Assembly (NCBI GenBank): GCA_035610365.1
Contig: CM069434.1
Span: forward strand, 30,094,238 to 30,158,237
Source of the DNA: Aquatica leii
Taxonomy: Eukaryota > Arthropoda > Insecta > Coleoptera > Lampyridae
Direction of reading: 5' to 3'
DNA length: 64,000 nt
The notes under the pieces are model-generated. The model saw only the letters and a list, made by a program, of their open reading frames with translations. It had not been told where the DNA came from and ran no database searches. This document shows, piece by piece, positions 30,701-41,000 of this stretch. The translations under genes were made by a program, and so were the position numbers. The number at the start of each line of letters is the position of its first letter. Positions within the stretch are counted from its first letter, which is position 1.

Positions 30701-33700
30701 ATTTAACCAACTATGTATCTACCAGTTCAGGAGATCGCAATAGTGTGCATTTCAAAAGTGACCACTCTGTATACTACATCAAAAAGTTTTTTTTTACAGA
30801 ATATTTAAAGTTTTTGATAGATTGAAATTGCAACTACAATAACTATCAAGACACATTTGCACAAACGACATTTACAAAAATATTTTTTTAATGTTATCTT
30901 GAAAACAGATACAGTAAACAATCAAATAGAATCAGATCGTAAAAAAATACATTTTTTCTGCAGTAGAAAATTGACGTTTTCTGATTAACACAGTGGTACT
31001 TTACCTCCCGAACGTGCGGAAAGTAAAATTGCCGCACGTGTTTATTAGCAACAAACTAACATCCTGGCTCGTTCGAAGTTATTATAGAGCAGCAGAAGAA
31101 AAAAGTTTGTGTGTATTTTGAGCGTAAATATACGCTTCTGGAGACAATTTTTTTTGCTCAAAAGGCAATGGTTCACTTTCCGCTTTTGTTACACATATAA
31201 CTTTCTTGTCTTCAGATTTTTCAATAGATTATATTAATAGCGTATAATTGGTCAGTTTTGTTTAACGTTAATACTTTCACGGCCGGTTCCACCAACACGA
31301 CTTAAACTTAGGCAATACTTAAAAACAATCGTTGCAATGGTTTTAACAATTGTATCCCAGTTTTTAAGCTTCGCTTAAGTTTAAGTCGTGTTGGTGGAAC
31401 CGGCCGTCAATGATGTTTCTGCTTAGTCGCAGTGAATAAAAGAGCATTATCGTAATGGATAAACCAAACAGTTTTTTATTTTCACTAACTGCGTTTTCAT
31501 TGACCTTTGAAGTTTCTGATGGTCTGCATACATCACTGATCTCATTAAAAATTCAATTTTTTAATGTGTCTTCCTGATGTTTTATACTCAAAAAGAATTA
31601 CTGTTAAAAAGCACATGAATAAAATGTTGCACCAAGTTCATTAAAAAGTGTTGTTTACTATTGAAACTAATACAATACTCTGCCTAAATTAAAACAATAA
31701 AATGTAGCTCGAAATATGAGTCTTAATAAAACGAATTTCTTTTCTCAACTAACTTTACGCAACATAACACCTTTATTAGCTTATCCTAACCCTAAGGGGG
31801 GACAAAACTATACTGCAGTCTGTATTCAACAATTAATAACTTATCAGTACTGGTTGAAACCAATTATTTATTTGCGGTAAAGTTTTGTTTGTTTTTTGCT
31901 TTGTGATATGAACATTTTCAAAATATGAATTTCGTAATTTTCTCAAAAAAGAACTTTTATGTAAGCTGCCAGTTTTTGTATGCTACTATAACAATCATTG
32001 TGAATAGACGATTTACACGTGACGATATGTATCTTTCTGCATGGGGACGCGTTTGCCACTTATAGCGGAAACTTGTTTTCAGTGGAGTTATGTTTTTTTT
32101 TCTTGGCATCAGATAAAATTTGGGAATAACGATAAAAGTTCTCACGAACTCATGACAGTTCTGGTTACTGTATTAACTGTGAATTATTTTATTTTTAATG
32201 CTTTCGCGGCCATGATATGCTTTTCCATACTAAGGCTAGGTCGATACCATTATCCCTGTTGAAATTACCGTACTTCTGGATTTCAATGACTTCGTTGTAT
32301 AGTCTGGGCCAGAAGTTTCGAAATTTAGCCAAAATTTTCCACAGTAGCCGATCTTGTATTATGTTTCTTTGTGTTCTCTTATCCGGGTAAGGATGTTGTG
32401 CCCCGTTTACCCCACATTAGCCAGATCATACGAACAAGGGATGTGGTAGATCCCTGGTTTCTCGAATGGTGCTGTCGTCTTCTTTGACGAAGTGCTGGGA
32501 ATTTTTAAAGTGATGGCGCTTTTTCCTGTGAGCGGTTGTAAAATTGCACTAACTATCTAACCAGAGGATGGGTGGTTGCACCTGTAGCACTCAAAATTTG
32601 GCAAAGCAATACCTCTGGTTTGTGCATCCTGCTGCCTGAAGGAATTAGGCGCTTTTTTTGATGTTCTAGGATTTTGCTTGCGGATTTTACAGCGGTCGAA
32701 ATGTTTCTCCAGTTTTTATTGGATTCTTCTTCTTGTAGCAATGTGTTGATTTTGTTCGTGTAATTGCTGATGTTCGTAATTACAGTGGCGTTTTCTTTGT
32801 CAGTTGGTAGTATAGTGATTTCTCTGTTGGCTTTGAATTCCATTAGAGCAATTCTTTTATTCCGATTGATATTGGACCTCGGTGCTGTAGACTTCTTCAG
32901 TACATTGGCTCCTTTGAACCTCGCCTCTTTTTGAATGCTTTGTGACTGAGTTCTGAGTGTGCTCTCCAATAAATTCACTTCTTCGTTTGGTATTGATATT
33001 GGTGTAACAAAGTTTAATTCTATAGATAAAATGGCTGTTGCTGGTTCACTGAGTGTGCTGGAGGACAGAATGACGATGATACTGTCTGTCTCCAATTGCG
33101 GCTTCAGAGGATGTTGTTTTTCCGGCAACTTCTGGAATTTCGCCTTTTGTATTTTTTTGTAATGGTGTCTGGTGTCGTGTATTCTCTCCCTCAACAATGC
33201 TTGGTTGACTCTGCGAAGTATATGCTTCCCCATGCCGCAGAAAACCTGGGACAATGTCCTGGTCTTTGCATCTGATCATAAAGGCTAATTGAGCAAGTAG
33301 GCGTTGGCGTTGTCAATATTTAATTTATTAATTCCGATTTTTGACTCAAGTCACAGTTCACGACATGATGAAACACCTCTAATATCGTTACCGTTAGACG
33401 TTTAAAGTTTCAATTAGCCATTTTGTATTTCTGAATTTACAAAAAAAACTTGTTTGACAAGTTTACATCAATTTAAAAATGAATTGAAAAAGAGAAGTTA
33501 AATTGCTTAAAGCTTAATAAAGGGGTTGCAATACTGTAATAATGAGTCTTGTAAAAAAATTAACCCTGTGCATAAACTCAACCTGCTTATTCCGCGAAAA
33601 AATTAACAAATTAAGTTTAAGGTGAAAGTACTACAAACGTAAATTTTAACAAAAACGATTATTCTCTTTATACCGATAAATATTTGTAATGGTATTTTAG

Positions 33701-34505
33701 GACTAGATGAAAGCGCCGGTTTACCCGCAAATAGTCAAGACATACAAAGAAAAATGGAAGAATTAGATCAACGCATAGCTATGCAAAAGGCGGAAATTCA
33801 TAATATGTCGCAGGATATTGCATCGAGTACTACAACGGGCATAGGTACAAACGCTTTAGCGAGTATTGCTTTGCCACAAAACCTACAACAAATTCTTGAT
33901 AGTATCAAAGGTATACACCCTGGGACTGATCCAGAAACACCGCAGGTAATATATAAAATAATGGGTATAATATTGAACTTCTTCATTACGTGGAATTGTT
34001 CTGTAAAACAATGTAACAACATATAACAATTACAAAAATGTTCTGATAATAATTTTTTTTCCAGATTAGTACAAGTAAATCGTTGCCGAGTTCCGATTTA
34101 ACAATACCTTTAATACTTCCTAAAATAAATGCAAGAACACAACCACCTTCTATTGCGCCAGCGTCGTCAACAACGATTCCGTTGAATCTACCTAAAAGCA
34201 AAACTAAATTTTCTTCTACCACTTCGCCTCAACACAGTAATAAGAAAAGTGACGATAAGAGTACAAGTGTTTTAAGTTCATTATCGGAAGAAGAATTAAT
34301 TCGGAAAGCTGCTGAAATGCTCGGTGAAACTGAAAGCTCTAGTTCAAAAGCAAACACTGTAGACTCTAAAAGTTCGCCTTTAACCTCAGGATTATTTGGT
34401 GGCGGTTCTGTTTTATATCCCTCGTCGAGTTTTGTATCACCTTCAATATCTTCCAAAAGCACACAATTAGAATTAGATCAACCGCCGATTCCTGGTTTAG
34501 ATTAA
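15719..34505 (+). CDS. PHF3/DIDO-family transcription regulator (PHD, TFIIS-central, SPOC)
   Basis: Nuclear protein of the PHF3/DIDO family (Drosophila relative: pps); SPOC domains of this family bind the phosphorylated Pol II C-terminal domain. Exons by inspection: 15719-15833, 15882-15992, 19041-20201, 21158-21540, 24920-25065, 25114-25591, 25639-25782, 25831-25989, 26042-26368, 26418-26585, 26634-26778, 26829-27036, 27091-27207, 27267-27445, 27501-27626, 27674-27847, 27921-28229, 28284-28502, 28561-28755, 33701-33945, 34065-34505. All junctions are GT-AG and the sum, 5550 nt, keeps frame (1849 aa). An in-frame TGA lies 9 nt before the ATG. Domains: acidic Glu/Asp run ~205-245; PHD finger ~672-721 (WCICN, CCDSCEEWYHGKC, WICLYC); second Cys cluster ~770-790 (CLVCGKPC, YCSDPC); TFIIS central ~978-1105 (IRDNVKKTLFEQL, LASQELALWRERENKH); Lys/Arg/Ser-rich ~1140-1230; SPOC ~1359-1505 (IWKGTINM, LPLNGPG); Ser/Pro-rich tail ending PPIPGLD. 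Exon 15 could start at 27491 instead. The last two exons follow a 4.9-kb TE-filled intron but stay in frame. Confidence 0.93.
15993..19040 (+). other. Intron 2 of the PHF3/DIDO gene, no recognised content
   Basis: Three kilobases of AT-rich sequence without a recognisable gene or repeat. An 85-codon frame at 17743-18000 has no identifiable domain. 18000-18330 has a somewhat richer base composition and may be an old repeat fragment, but no family could be assigned. Confidence 0.5.
21700..21770. mobile_element. Penelope-related terminal fragment
   Basis: TTCAAACCCGGAAAACGTTC at 21711-21730, followed by a sequence ending ACACCGGCTGTGAAAACTTTC, matches in reverse the tail and terminal repeat at 12212-12270. 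Only this end is preserved, within intron 4 of the PHF3/DIDO gene and next to the non-LTR relic that starts at about 21880. Confidence 0.55.
21880..24430 (-). pseudogene. Non-LTR retrotransposon relic (R1/Jockey-like) in intron 4
   Basis: Minus strand, 5' to 3' from about 24430 to 21880, with frameshifts and stops. 24252-23300 is a Lys/Pro-rich gag-like region and the start of ORF2. 23280-22700 is an APE-type endonuclease (VSGYLPYDQTGPPP, PILGCHANAQH, FDLTLASP, SDEPSLTDHRYIRF). 22700-22600 is a linker (NRITWWNRELDKAKARTRRL). 22262-22053 is the reverse transcriptase core (AFLHIERAFDNTTF, corresponding to the usual DIEGAFDN, already altered). The catalytic motif GYADDLTII lies at about 21951-21925, with YADD at 21936-21947. 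Domain order and motifs fix the class; the exact clade is uncertain. It is antisense to the host gene. The Asp-to-His change in the first motif and the many breaks show it is inactive. Confidence 0.85.
24594..24793 (-). other. Exon-like antisense open frame in intron 4, unrecognised
   Basis: On the minus strand a pyrimidine-rich stretch ending TTTTGCAG (about 24799-24792) precedes an open frame reading FSGQKIRIKTSEQEPIDIVE, then an Asp-rich segment, to a stop at 24596-24598. Composition (polar, acidic, codon-like) differs from the surrounding AT-rich intron. It could be a terminal exon of a nested antisense gene or a repeat fragment. No homology is recognised and no donor partner was identified upstream. 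Confidence 0.2.
29311..30771 (-). mobile_element. mariner/Tc1-type DNA transposon relic, 1461 bp, in intron 19
   Basis: The ends are inverted: TACAGGGTGGTCACTTGAAA at 29311 pairs with the reverse of the sequence ending CACTCTGTA at 30771. A TA dinucleotide flanks both ends (29309-29310, 30772-30773). Similarity between the ends extends about 90-120 bp inward with small gaps, including a shared TACAAAAAAGTTGTACG. On the minus strand 30300-29711 encodes a decayed DDE transposase: LTKLYLPTAE-like text, then NPLDYFLWGSVKSIVYDKPM near the C terminus, typical of the D34D/Tc1-mariner class found in insects. Frameshifts and stops occur between 30360 and 29990. The element is antisense to the PHF3/DIDO gene. 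Confidence 0.85.
31279..31407. repeat. Short fold-back repeat, 32-bp perfect arms
   Basis: ACGGCCGGTTCCACCAACAC starting at 31279 continues to 31310 and is repeated in reverse at 31376-31407, with a ~65-bp loop. The terminal word CACGGCCGG also occurs in the Penelope-related tail at 12212-12243, but the rest differs. No coding sequence and no clear target duplication. Probably a non-autonomous element inside intron 19. Confidence 0.7.
32200..33260 (-). pseudogene. Penelope-like retroelement relic with GIY-YIG endonuclease, RT core deleted
   Basis: Minus strand. 33254-32560 is the N-terminal and pre-RT part (a basic KIQKAKFQKLPEKQ region, then REITILPTDKENATVI and a tract ending HKPEVLL). It then passes directly, after a deletion of the reverse transcriptase core, into a GIY-YIG nuclease. 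KPGIYHIPCSYDLANVG, an in-frame stop, and TGHNILTRIREHK lie at about 32465-32370, followed in another frame by FWPRLYNEVIEIQKYGNFNR at about 32320-32260. GIY, the Arg of the TRI helix and EHK are characteristic of Penelope endonucleases. The element is inactive and antisense to the host gene, in its 4.9-kb intron 19. Confidence 0.85.
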
Positions 34506-34521
34506 ATTATCAATTATATTG

Positions 34522-34527
34522 AATAAA
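34522..34527 (+). terminator. Poly(A) signal AATAAA of the PHF3/DIDO gene
   Basis: The first canonical AATAAA lies 16 nt after the stop codon, which implies a very short 3' untranslated region if it is used. Further AATAAA words occur at 35165-35360. Confidence 0.5.
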
Positions 34528-34529
34528 TT

Positions 34530-36370
34530 GTATTTACCGTGTAATTAATTTTAAGTTGTTAACATATTGTTTAACATAAAGTAAGTTTTAAAGTTTTTTT
34601 CGCAAGTTGCAATTAAATTGTATATATTAATATTATACATAATGTAAATTTTAATTTTCTTTGTCAATTTTTGAATGATTTTTTGTATTTGCAAATAAGG
34701 AAAATTGATCAAATACTAAAATATTCGCTCTTTTCAATTGACTAGATTATCATTGATCTTTGACTACTGCAATTGTACATTTTTTAGTTTTAACAACTTA
34801 TTTTAGAGAGGCATTTTGACAGTGCAAAAAATTTTGAAAAGCGTAGCATTTAAATTTATTTATTGTAAGAATTGCAATTTAAGTATACATAACATTACGT
34901 AAAATTTGTATAATTCTTGTTTTCTGAACATTTCAGAGGTATTAATAATTTTAATGATGGAATTACGCGCGTTTAAAAAAAATATTTTTTTGATTAACGT
35001 TTAGACACAATTGTAAATACAATAAGAATTTAAAACATTTTTATATTATACAGTTTTTTGTAATTACATTTAAGAAATTAATTTTTAGTAATTAAAAGTC
35101 AAATCTATTGTATAACTTACTATATTTGTTAGTAATCTTCAAAATTGTTATTCGTATAAAACACTCAATAAATTAAGAAATTAAATTGCAATATTTTGCA
35201 TTAAGAAAACCAAAGATTTGTTTTAGTAAATTTTAAAACCAATTCCTAAACTATTGGTTTGATAAAAAATGGGTTTGTTTTTGAGTTGCAATAGTCACAG
35301 CACATTTTATGTATGCATATTAAACATTAGAATAGTTGAATAAAATACACAAATCAATAAAAATATAGTTTTTTGACGAATGTTTCATTTTTTAAGACAT
35401 AATTTTATGTACATATGTAGTAATAAACTTTTTTAATTTTTTATATAACTTACTAAAACACGTGCATTAATAGTACGTTTATATATAAATACGATTTCTA
35501 GTAGCATCTCGGAAATCTAGCTGTGACATTTTTTTTTACATAACAGTTGCAAAATAGGTGGTCAACGCAAACCACGTTAATAAAAGAACCACTAATAGTT
35601 AATTAAAAAACAAAAGATAGTATTTTGAATTTAAACCATGCAATTTCAAACAAACATTGACAATGTTTTAATTTTTATTTGATGACATAATTCTTCAATT
35701 GCACTACTCAAAATTAAATATATACAGTAATAAAGTAGGTAGGTGTTAAGGGTCTACAATTGTTTCTATACTTAAAACTGGTGGCTTAAACAAAAAAACA
35801 TATACCGACCGTAGGCAATGCCAATAACAAACTTCGGACACTATAGTAACTGCAAGCATTCAACGGTTCTATTTCAATTTACATTTTTTAAAAGTCCATT
35901 AGTCGAGATTAAAAATAAAGAGGTTTAACAAATTTAACCATTAAAGAATAGTATATTGTTCAATGAGTGACAAAAGTAATATTTTTTAAGCGAGAGAACA
36001 GTTAAGGTAATGTTCGCGAGCCTAAAAAAATGTTTTCGACGAGTTCAACACTATACTTTTTCTATGACTCCATAAACTTAAAAAAATAATGCAAACTATT
36101 ATTAACAATACAAAACTATAAATTCTGCTAAAATTTAACTATTTTTGATTTAAATATTGATTAATTTGAACAATTATTGAGTATTACAGGGATTTCACAG
36201 GCAAATTTTTTGTGTAGTGGAGGATGCCATATCGGTTTTGTTCAAAAATGTAAGTCTAGATGGAGATGTGCCGTAATTGGATCTCGAAGTAGTTGTTGCA
36301 TTTTGTACAGACTGTAAAATTTTGTTCTGTGTTTGATTTTTATTGCTACTTGATTCGTCAATATGTTCTT
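34530..36370. other. Intergenic AT-rich region, nothing recognised
   Basis: About 1.8 kb of very AT-rich sequence between the end of the PHF3/DIDO gene and a pogo-like relic. No open frames with domain similarity, no tandem repeat and no paired terminal repeats were seen. Confidence 0.5.
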
Positions 36371-36379
36371 CTGCAACGC

Positions 36380-36900
36380 TACTAGACTTTCAACCTCCGT
36401 GGCGTTTTAGTTGATGAAGGTGATCCAACACTTGCGAAAATAGCTATGAAGACATTTACACACTCAGTGGGTAAGCCTCCAAGTTCCACGAGGCGCCCCT
36501 GACAACATATGTGACTTGAAATATTTCCTGGGAAATGTCGTTGCTGGGGGAAGAAGGTTCCAGTATCACAGATAATAGCACACGTTGTTACTAGGGTGCC
36601 TCGTTCTGTACTAGTGCAAGAGGATACCTGCTTAATGCCTTTTTCAGCTACAACTTTCTTCGGGTTTTGCAGTTTTATCCAGGTTGAATATCCTTGACGG
36701 ATCCATTAATGCAGAATTGTTCTTCACTACGTCTTTTAAATTTTCGAAAAACATCGAGACTTACATGTGCTTATTAAAAGAAGTCATGCGAGAAACGCTG
36801 CATCTCTCTGGTTGGCGGATGGATAATTGATTTCTCTACAGAACAGCTCTAAGCCAGTCTCACTCTGCTGATTTTGAGGCTCTACATGAGTACGGAACTT
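36380..36900 (-). pseudogene. pogo/Jerky-type DDE transposase relic
   Basis: Minus-strand frames read NNSALMDPSRIFNLDKT (36720-36670; usual form NLDET), RGTLVTTCAIICDTGTFFP (36604-36548), and in the next frame FPRKYFKSHMLSGAPRGTW (36535-36480). This order, including the GAPxG hallmark, is that of the DDE_1 domain of pogo/Tigger/Jerky transposases. The final Asp (LLDNH block) is not recognisable. Frameshifts and stops show that it is dead. It lies between two convergent genes. Confidence 0.75.
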
Positions 36901-38016
36901 TCTTCTTATTTGCAATTGCTAGTTGGAAAGCTAGCTCTTTGGTTAATTTTGAAGTTAGACCGTATACCATCTTCGCACAACATGATATATATTCCGTCGA
37001 TGATGAACTCAGTATTAATCAAATAATTCGGCTCCATTAGCAGGGTATTATGTTGGCCAAACGTTGTGTTTGGCAACATATCGTTGTAATGTGGATTTGA
37101 AGATTTAAAATTTGACAGCTGTTTTCCTTCGGAAACAGAAGCTTTCTTCATTTGCTCTGCCGTAAAACTGTTATACATTATTTAATGTGAAAAGTAATAA
37201 TCATTGAAGTTATCTAACTAATAGTTGCTAAAAGTAACAGTTGCACTTTTTTTCTACGACGCAAAAGAATAATGTAGGTAAACAGAAATTTATTTTTTTC
37301 TTGCCTGCTTTTCTACGATTAGAACTTAAACAGCCTATAAAAATTTATTATTAGCAGTTACGCCTAAATTTAAATACCTATAACCAGCACCCGTTTTCTT
37401 AGAAACACGATTATAGCATGTTTACAGAGGTCTCTAATACATATGAACATGTCTACTGTAAATTGCGTAAGTTTTTTCTAGTTTAATCGATCTCAATGTT
37501 ATTAATCAGATATAATTTTAATCATTTGCTCGTTATTTGATATTATAGTAAAATAGTAATTGATGTAACAAGCGTCGAAAGTGAAGCATAGCATCAGTAA
37601 CGTTAATGCGACATGAGTAACATACATTATTTTTGTTCTGCTCTTTGTGAACCTTTAAAAAAAACCAATACAATATTGGTAGTACATCTATAACTAACTG
37701 ATCCTGTCAATTAAATTATCACTCTTGTAAAGAAAGCTAAACGGTTCAACTCCCTTGCCCTCAGGCCCGTTAAAGTTACAAGCGGTTCTGTTTAAACATA
37801 ATAAAACCAAAGTCTGATTTCAGTATTCTATATTCTTGCATTACTTTATAGTTTGTGCAGTTAAAAAAAACATACACAGTTAATGTTACAATAAATTAAA
37901 ATATAAATTGGATCAAATGTAAAAGCAGATTTGGAATCGAGGTAGCATACTGGAAATTGAATTTGGTGGATTGCCAATTACTAATTTTCGGTGGCTTGTT
38001 ATAAATTATTTCGTAA
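36901..38016. other. Intergenic region with one unassigned 90-codon frame
   Basis: A minus-strand frame at 36906-37178 (MYNSFTAEQMKKASVSEGKQ at its start, with FGQHNTLLMEPNYL further on) looks protein-like but is not recognised; it may belong to the adjacent DDE relic or to another repeat. 37180-38016 holds nothing recognised apart from the presumed 3' untranslated region of the TPP2 gene. Confidence 0.35.
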
Positions 38017-41000
38017 TTAAAACGAGCGATACTCTGTTGGGTACTTTGTAGGTAATGAAGTTGTCATAAAGCGAGCCACGTGCTCCCACCCTAATAAATT
38101 GAAAATTTCAATAGACTTTTCTTCAACATCTCGATTATTTTTCTCTTCTAAATATTTTTGTAAATATTTTAACAACCTTCCAAAGTGTTTGTAGATAGCA
38201 GCATGCCACATTCCAAGTAATAAAACGTTCGATGAAGATGACTAAAATGAAACTTACTAATACGTACTTATGAAAAGATAGATAACTCTTACCTTGTCAC
38301 AAGGATCGACAAACTTTAATAAAGTACGCCACATTTCGGAAATATCGTCTAACGTTACTTTTTGTTGGCCTTGATCCTCATCAAGCTTGAGCAACGACAT
38401 TTGATAAATACGGCACATAGCAATTCCTTTATTACATAAAGCATCCACCAGAACATTCTTTTGTCTTTCCATGTTACTTTTAGAAAAATATTAACAAAGA
38501 TTTAAAGCATTTCAGATAACTTACCTCTTTATTTTCGAAGCATCTGATCTATTGTCATTTTTCATGCCATTGTGTATTAATAACGAGTCTTGATTTATAT
38601 TACTTAAAGCTTTGTTACAAATGTTCATGATTTTTTCTAAACTATTCCTGTTATACGATTTAACAGCCTTGTCATCAAAACTGGGTAATAATTGTTTTTG
38701 GTCTGAGGATGTTATGCTTTGCAAATAGGAACTGTAAATTGGAAGATGATCGGGGTATTCAGTACATAATTCCTCGTATAAAGATTCCGAGACTGTATTA
38801 ACATCTGTAAGAATGAAATGTATTTCCCACTTTAACAAAAATAAAAATAAGGCGATACCTAATTTAGCCAGCCATGCTGTTTTTAAATCTCTTAAAGCTT
38901 CCTTATATTCATCGACCTTAGATTTATCTTTATCGACAGGTTTTGATGGTTTCTTAGCGTTTTCGTTGAGAACATATTTTATTTGATATCCATCTACTCT
39001 TTTACCGTTATCATCTTTGGCATAAGTAACCGTTCCCGTTAGAAAATGAGCGAAATTATTTACCTTGGAGGAAAACCTAATAACGTATTTTATTAATTAA
39101 GAAGTCATTCCGATACAAAAAATAATTAAAGTAGATTCGGTTGGAGTAGTAAATCACCGATGTTATATAAACTTATAGGTAGAGCCGCAAAAACTCGGCC
39201 CTTTGGCAAGCAATTGCTTGAGCCGTTTTGACATTCTATTACTGCTTTTTTATTATGATATGCATGATTAGAAAGGATAATAGTGTGAATCCAACTTAAC
39301 TGAAACTGTGTTCAATGTAGAAAAAAAACAAAAGAATGGTTCGCGCACTTCATTAAAAACAAAAATATTATCAAATAATTGACTCATTTGTGACAAAATT
39401 GATGTATAGCCTAATGCTGTAGTCTACCGTTGACGCCTTTAGAGCAATAATCAGCGTCACTGGTTACTGAGAGAAGAACTACAATATAGTTCAAAGCGCT
39501 TGCTTAATTCTAGTCTTGTAAGGCGCTAACTTCGACCCAATCTAACTCCATATTATAAAACGTTTCTCATCCTCCTCACCTTTAAATAAACTACTCAGCA
39601 TAAAAAAGATATAATAAAAATACAAAATTAAGAAAAAATAGATTATAACAAACAAGCATAAAATTAGGGAAGAAATAACAAACTGAAAGGTTCTCGAAGT
39701 TATTGTGAACTTCGAGACAATAAGAAGGATATAGAAAATGCTGAACACAGATAACGCAGCAGACTCTACGGTTAGCTTGACCCGAGACGTTGGATGACGT
39801 CTTAACTCATACTTTGGAGTTCGACGCGCCGAAACAGACATCGCAAAGAGGCAGCAATAAGCTCCACTGTGCTGCAGAATGTCTCCGAATAACTGCTATG
39901 GTTGATGACTAGTGGGAACCATAGCAGTTGCGTCTCGAACAAGAAAACAAGAGTACTCCTGAATTCAAAAGCAAATGGCCGATGACCAACGTGGAAAAAA
40001 GTGAGTACTGTGGGCAGAAACATCAAAGCATACTGGGCGCAGTGGAACTCTTTGGTATTTTTAAGCGATCCTTATAGAATGTCGAGAGTACAGAAAACAT
40101 ACTGCAGTTAGTAGTGCCCAAGAGTCGAGTTTCACAGCATCTGCACAATAGTACATCAGGAATTTTCACTTTGGTGTGAAAAAGACATTAGGGATACTTC
40201 CAGAAAGATTCTACTGGGTGAACTGCAGAGGACTTTCTGGAATGGTGTCGTAAGAGCAAAGTCTGCGCATCAAGAAATGGTTTAGTGAACAAGCGCATAG
40301 CACCAATGAAACAGTATAACGTAGAGAGAGTAGCGATTCACATTGCAGGGCCGTTGTCAGAATCTGATTCGAGAAACAAATACATCTAGCGATTTCACGA
40401 AATGGACGGAGACTTACGTCATACCGAATTAAGAAACTACAGTCGTAGACGTTTAAGGAAAGACTTTTTGTGTCGGTTTGGAGTTCCGTTGGAATTACAT
40501 TCCGATCAAGCCCGCTGTGCTGTTTCAAGAAGTTTAACGACTGCTGGGTTTTAAGAAAACTAGAACGACGCCTCTACATCCTCAATATGATGGCATGGTC
40601 GAATGGATGAATCGAAGAATAGGAAAGTAGCTAGTCAAAGTTTTACATCATTAAAGGACAGTTAGAAATATTTTGGAGGTCGTCTTCCGAGGAACAGACG
40701 TTCATGTGTTGGTCTGCAGTTACCATCTAAGTAGAACGCCGGATCAGAAAAAGTCCTTTTACGCTCAAGGAAGTTGCCGAAATGGAAAGAACTGCCGCTA
40801 TCGCCACTACCCTTTTTATCGGTGCTGCATCCAGTTTTGTGTTCTAGGACAGAACAATCTTAAGAAGAAGACACTGAAGCGTTCCTTATCTTATTCTTAT
40901 CTGGATTCCGATGTGTCAAATTGAAAAACGACCACTTCTCCGGTCTGTGTGGTTAGCTTGATACATGTTCTAAGTGTCCAGTCAAGTAGTATTTTCGCTG

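Noticed and set aside
31785-31795. CCTAACCCTAA, resembling a telomere repeat
   Set aside because: Only two imperfect units, and insect telomeres usually use TTAGG; chance occurrence.
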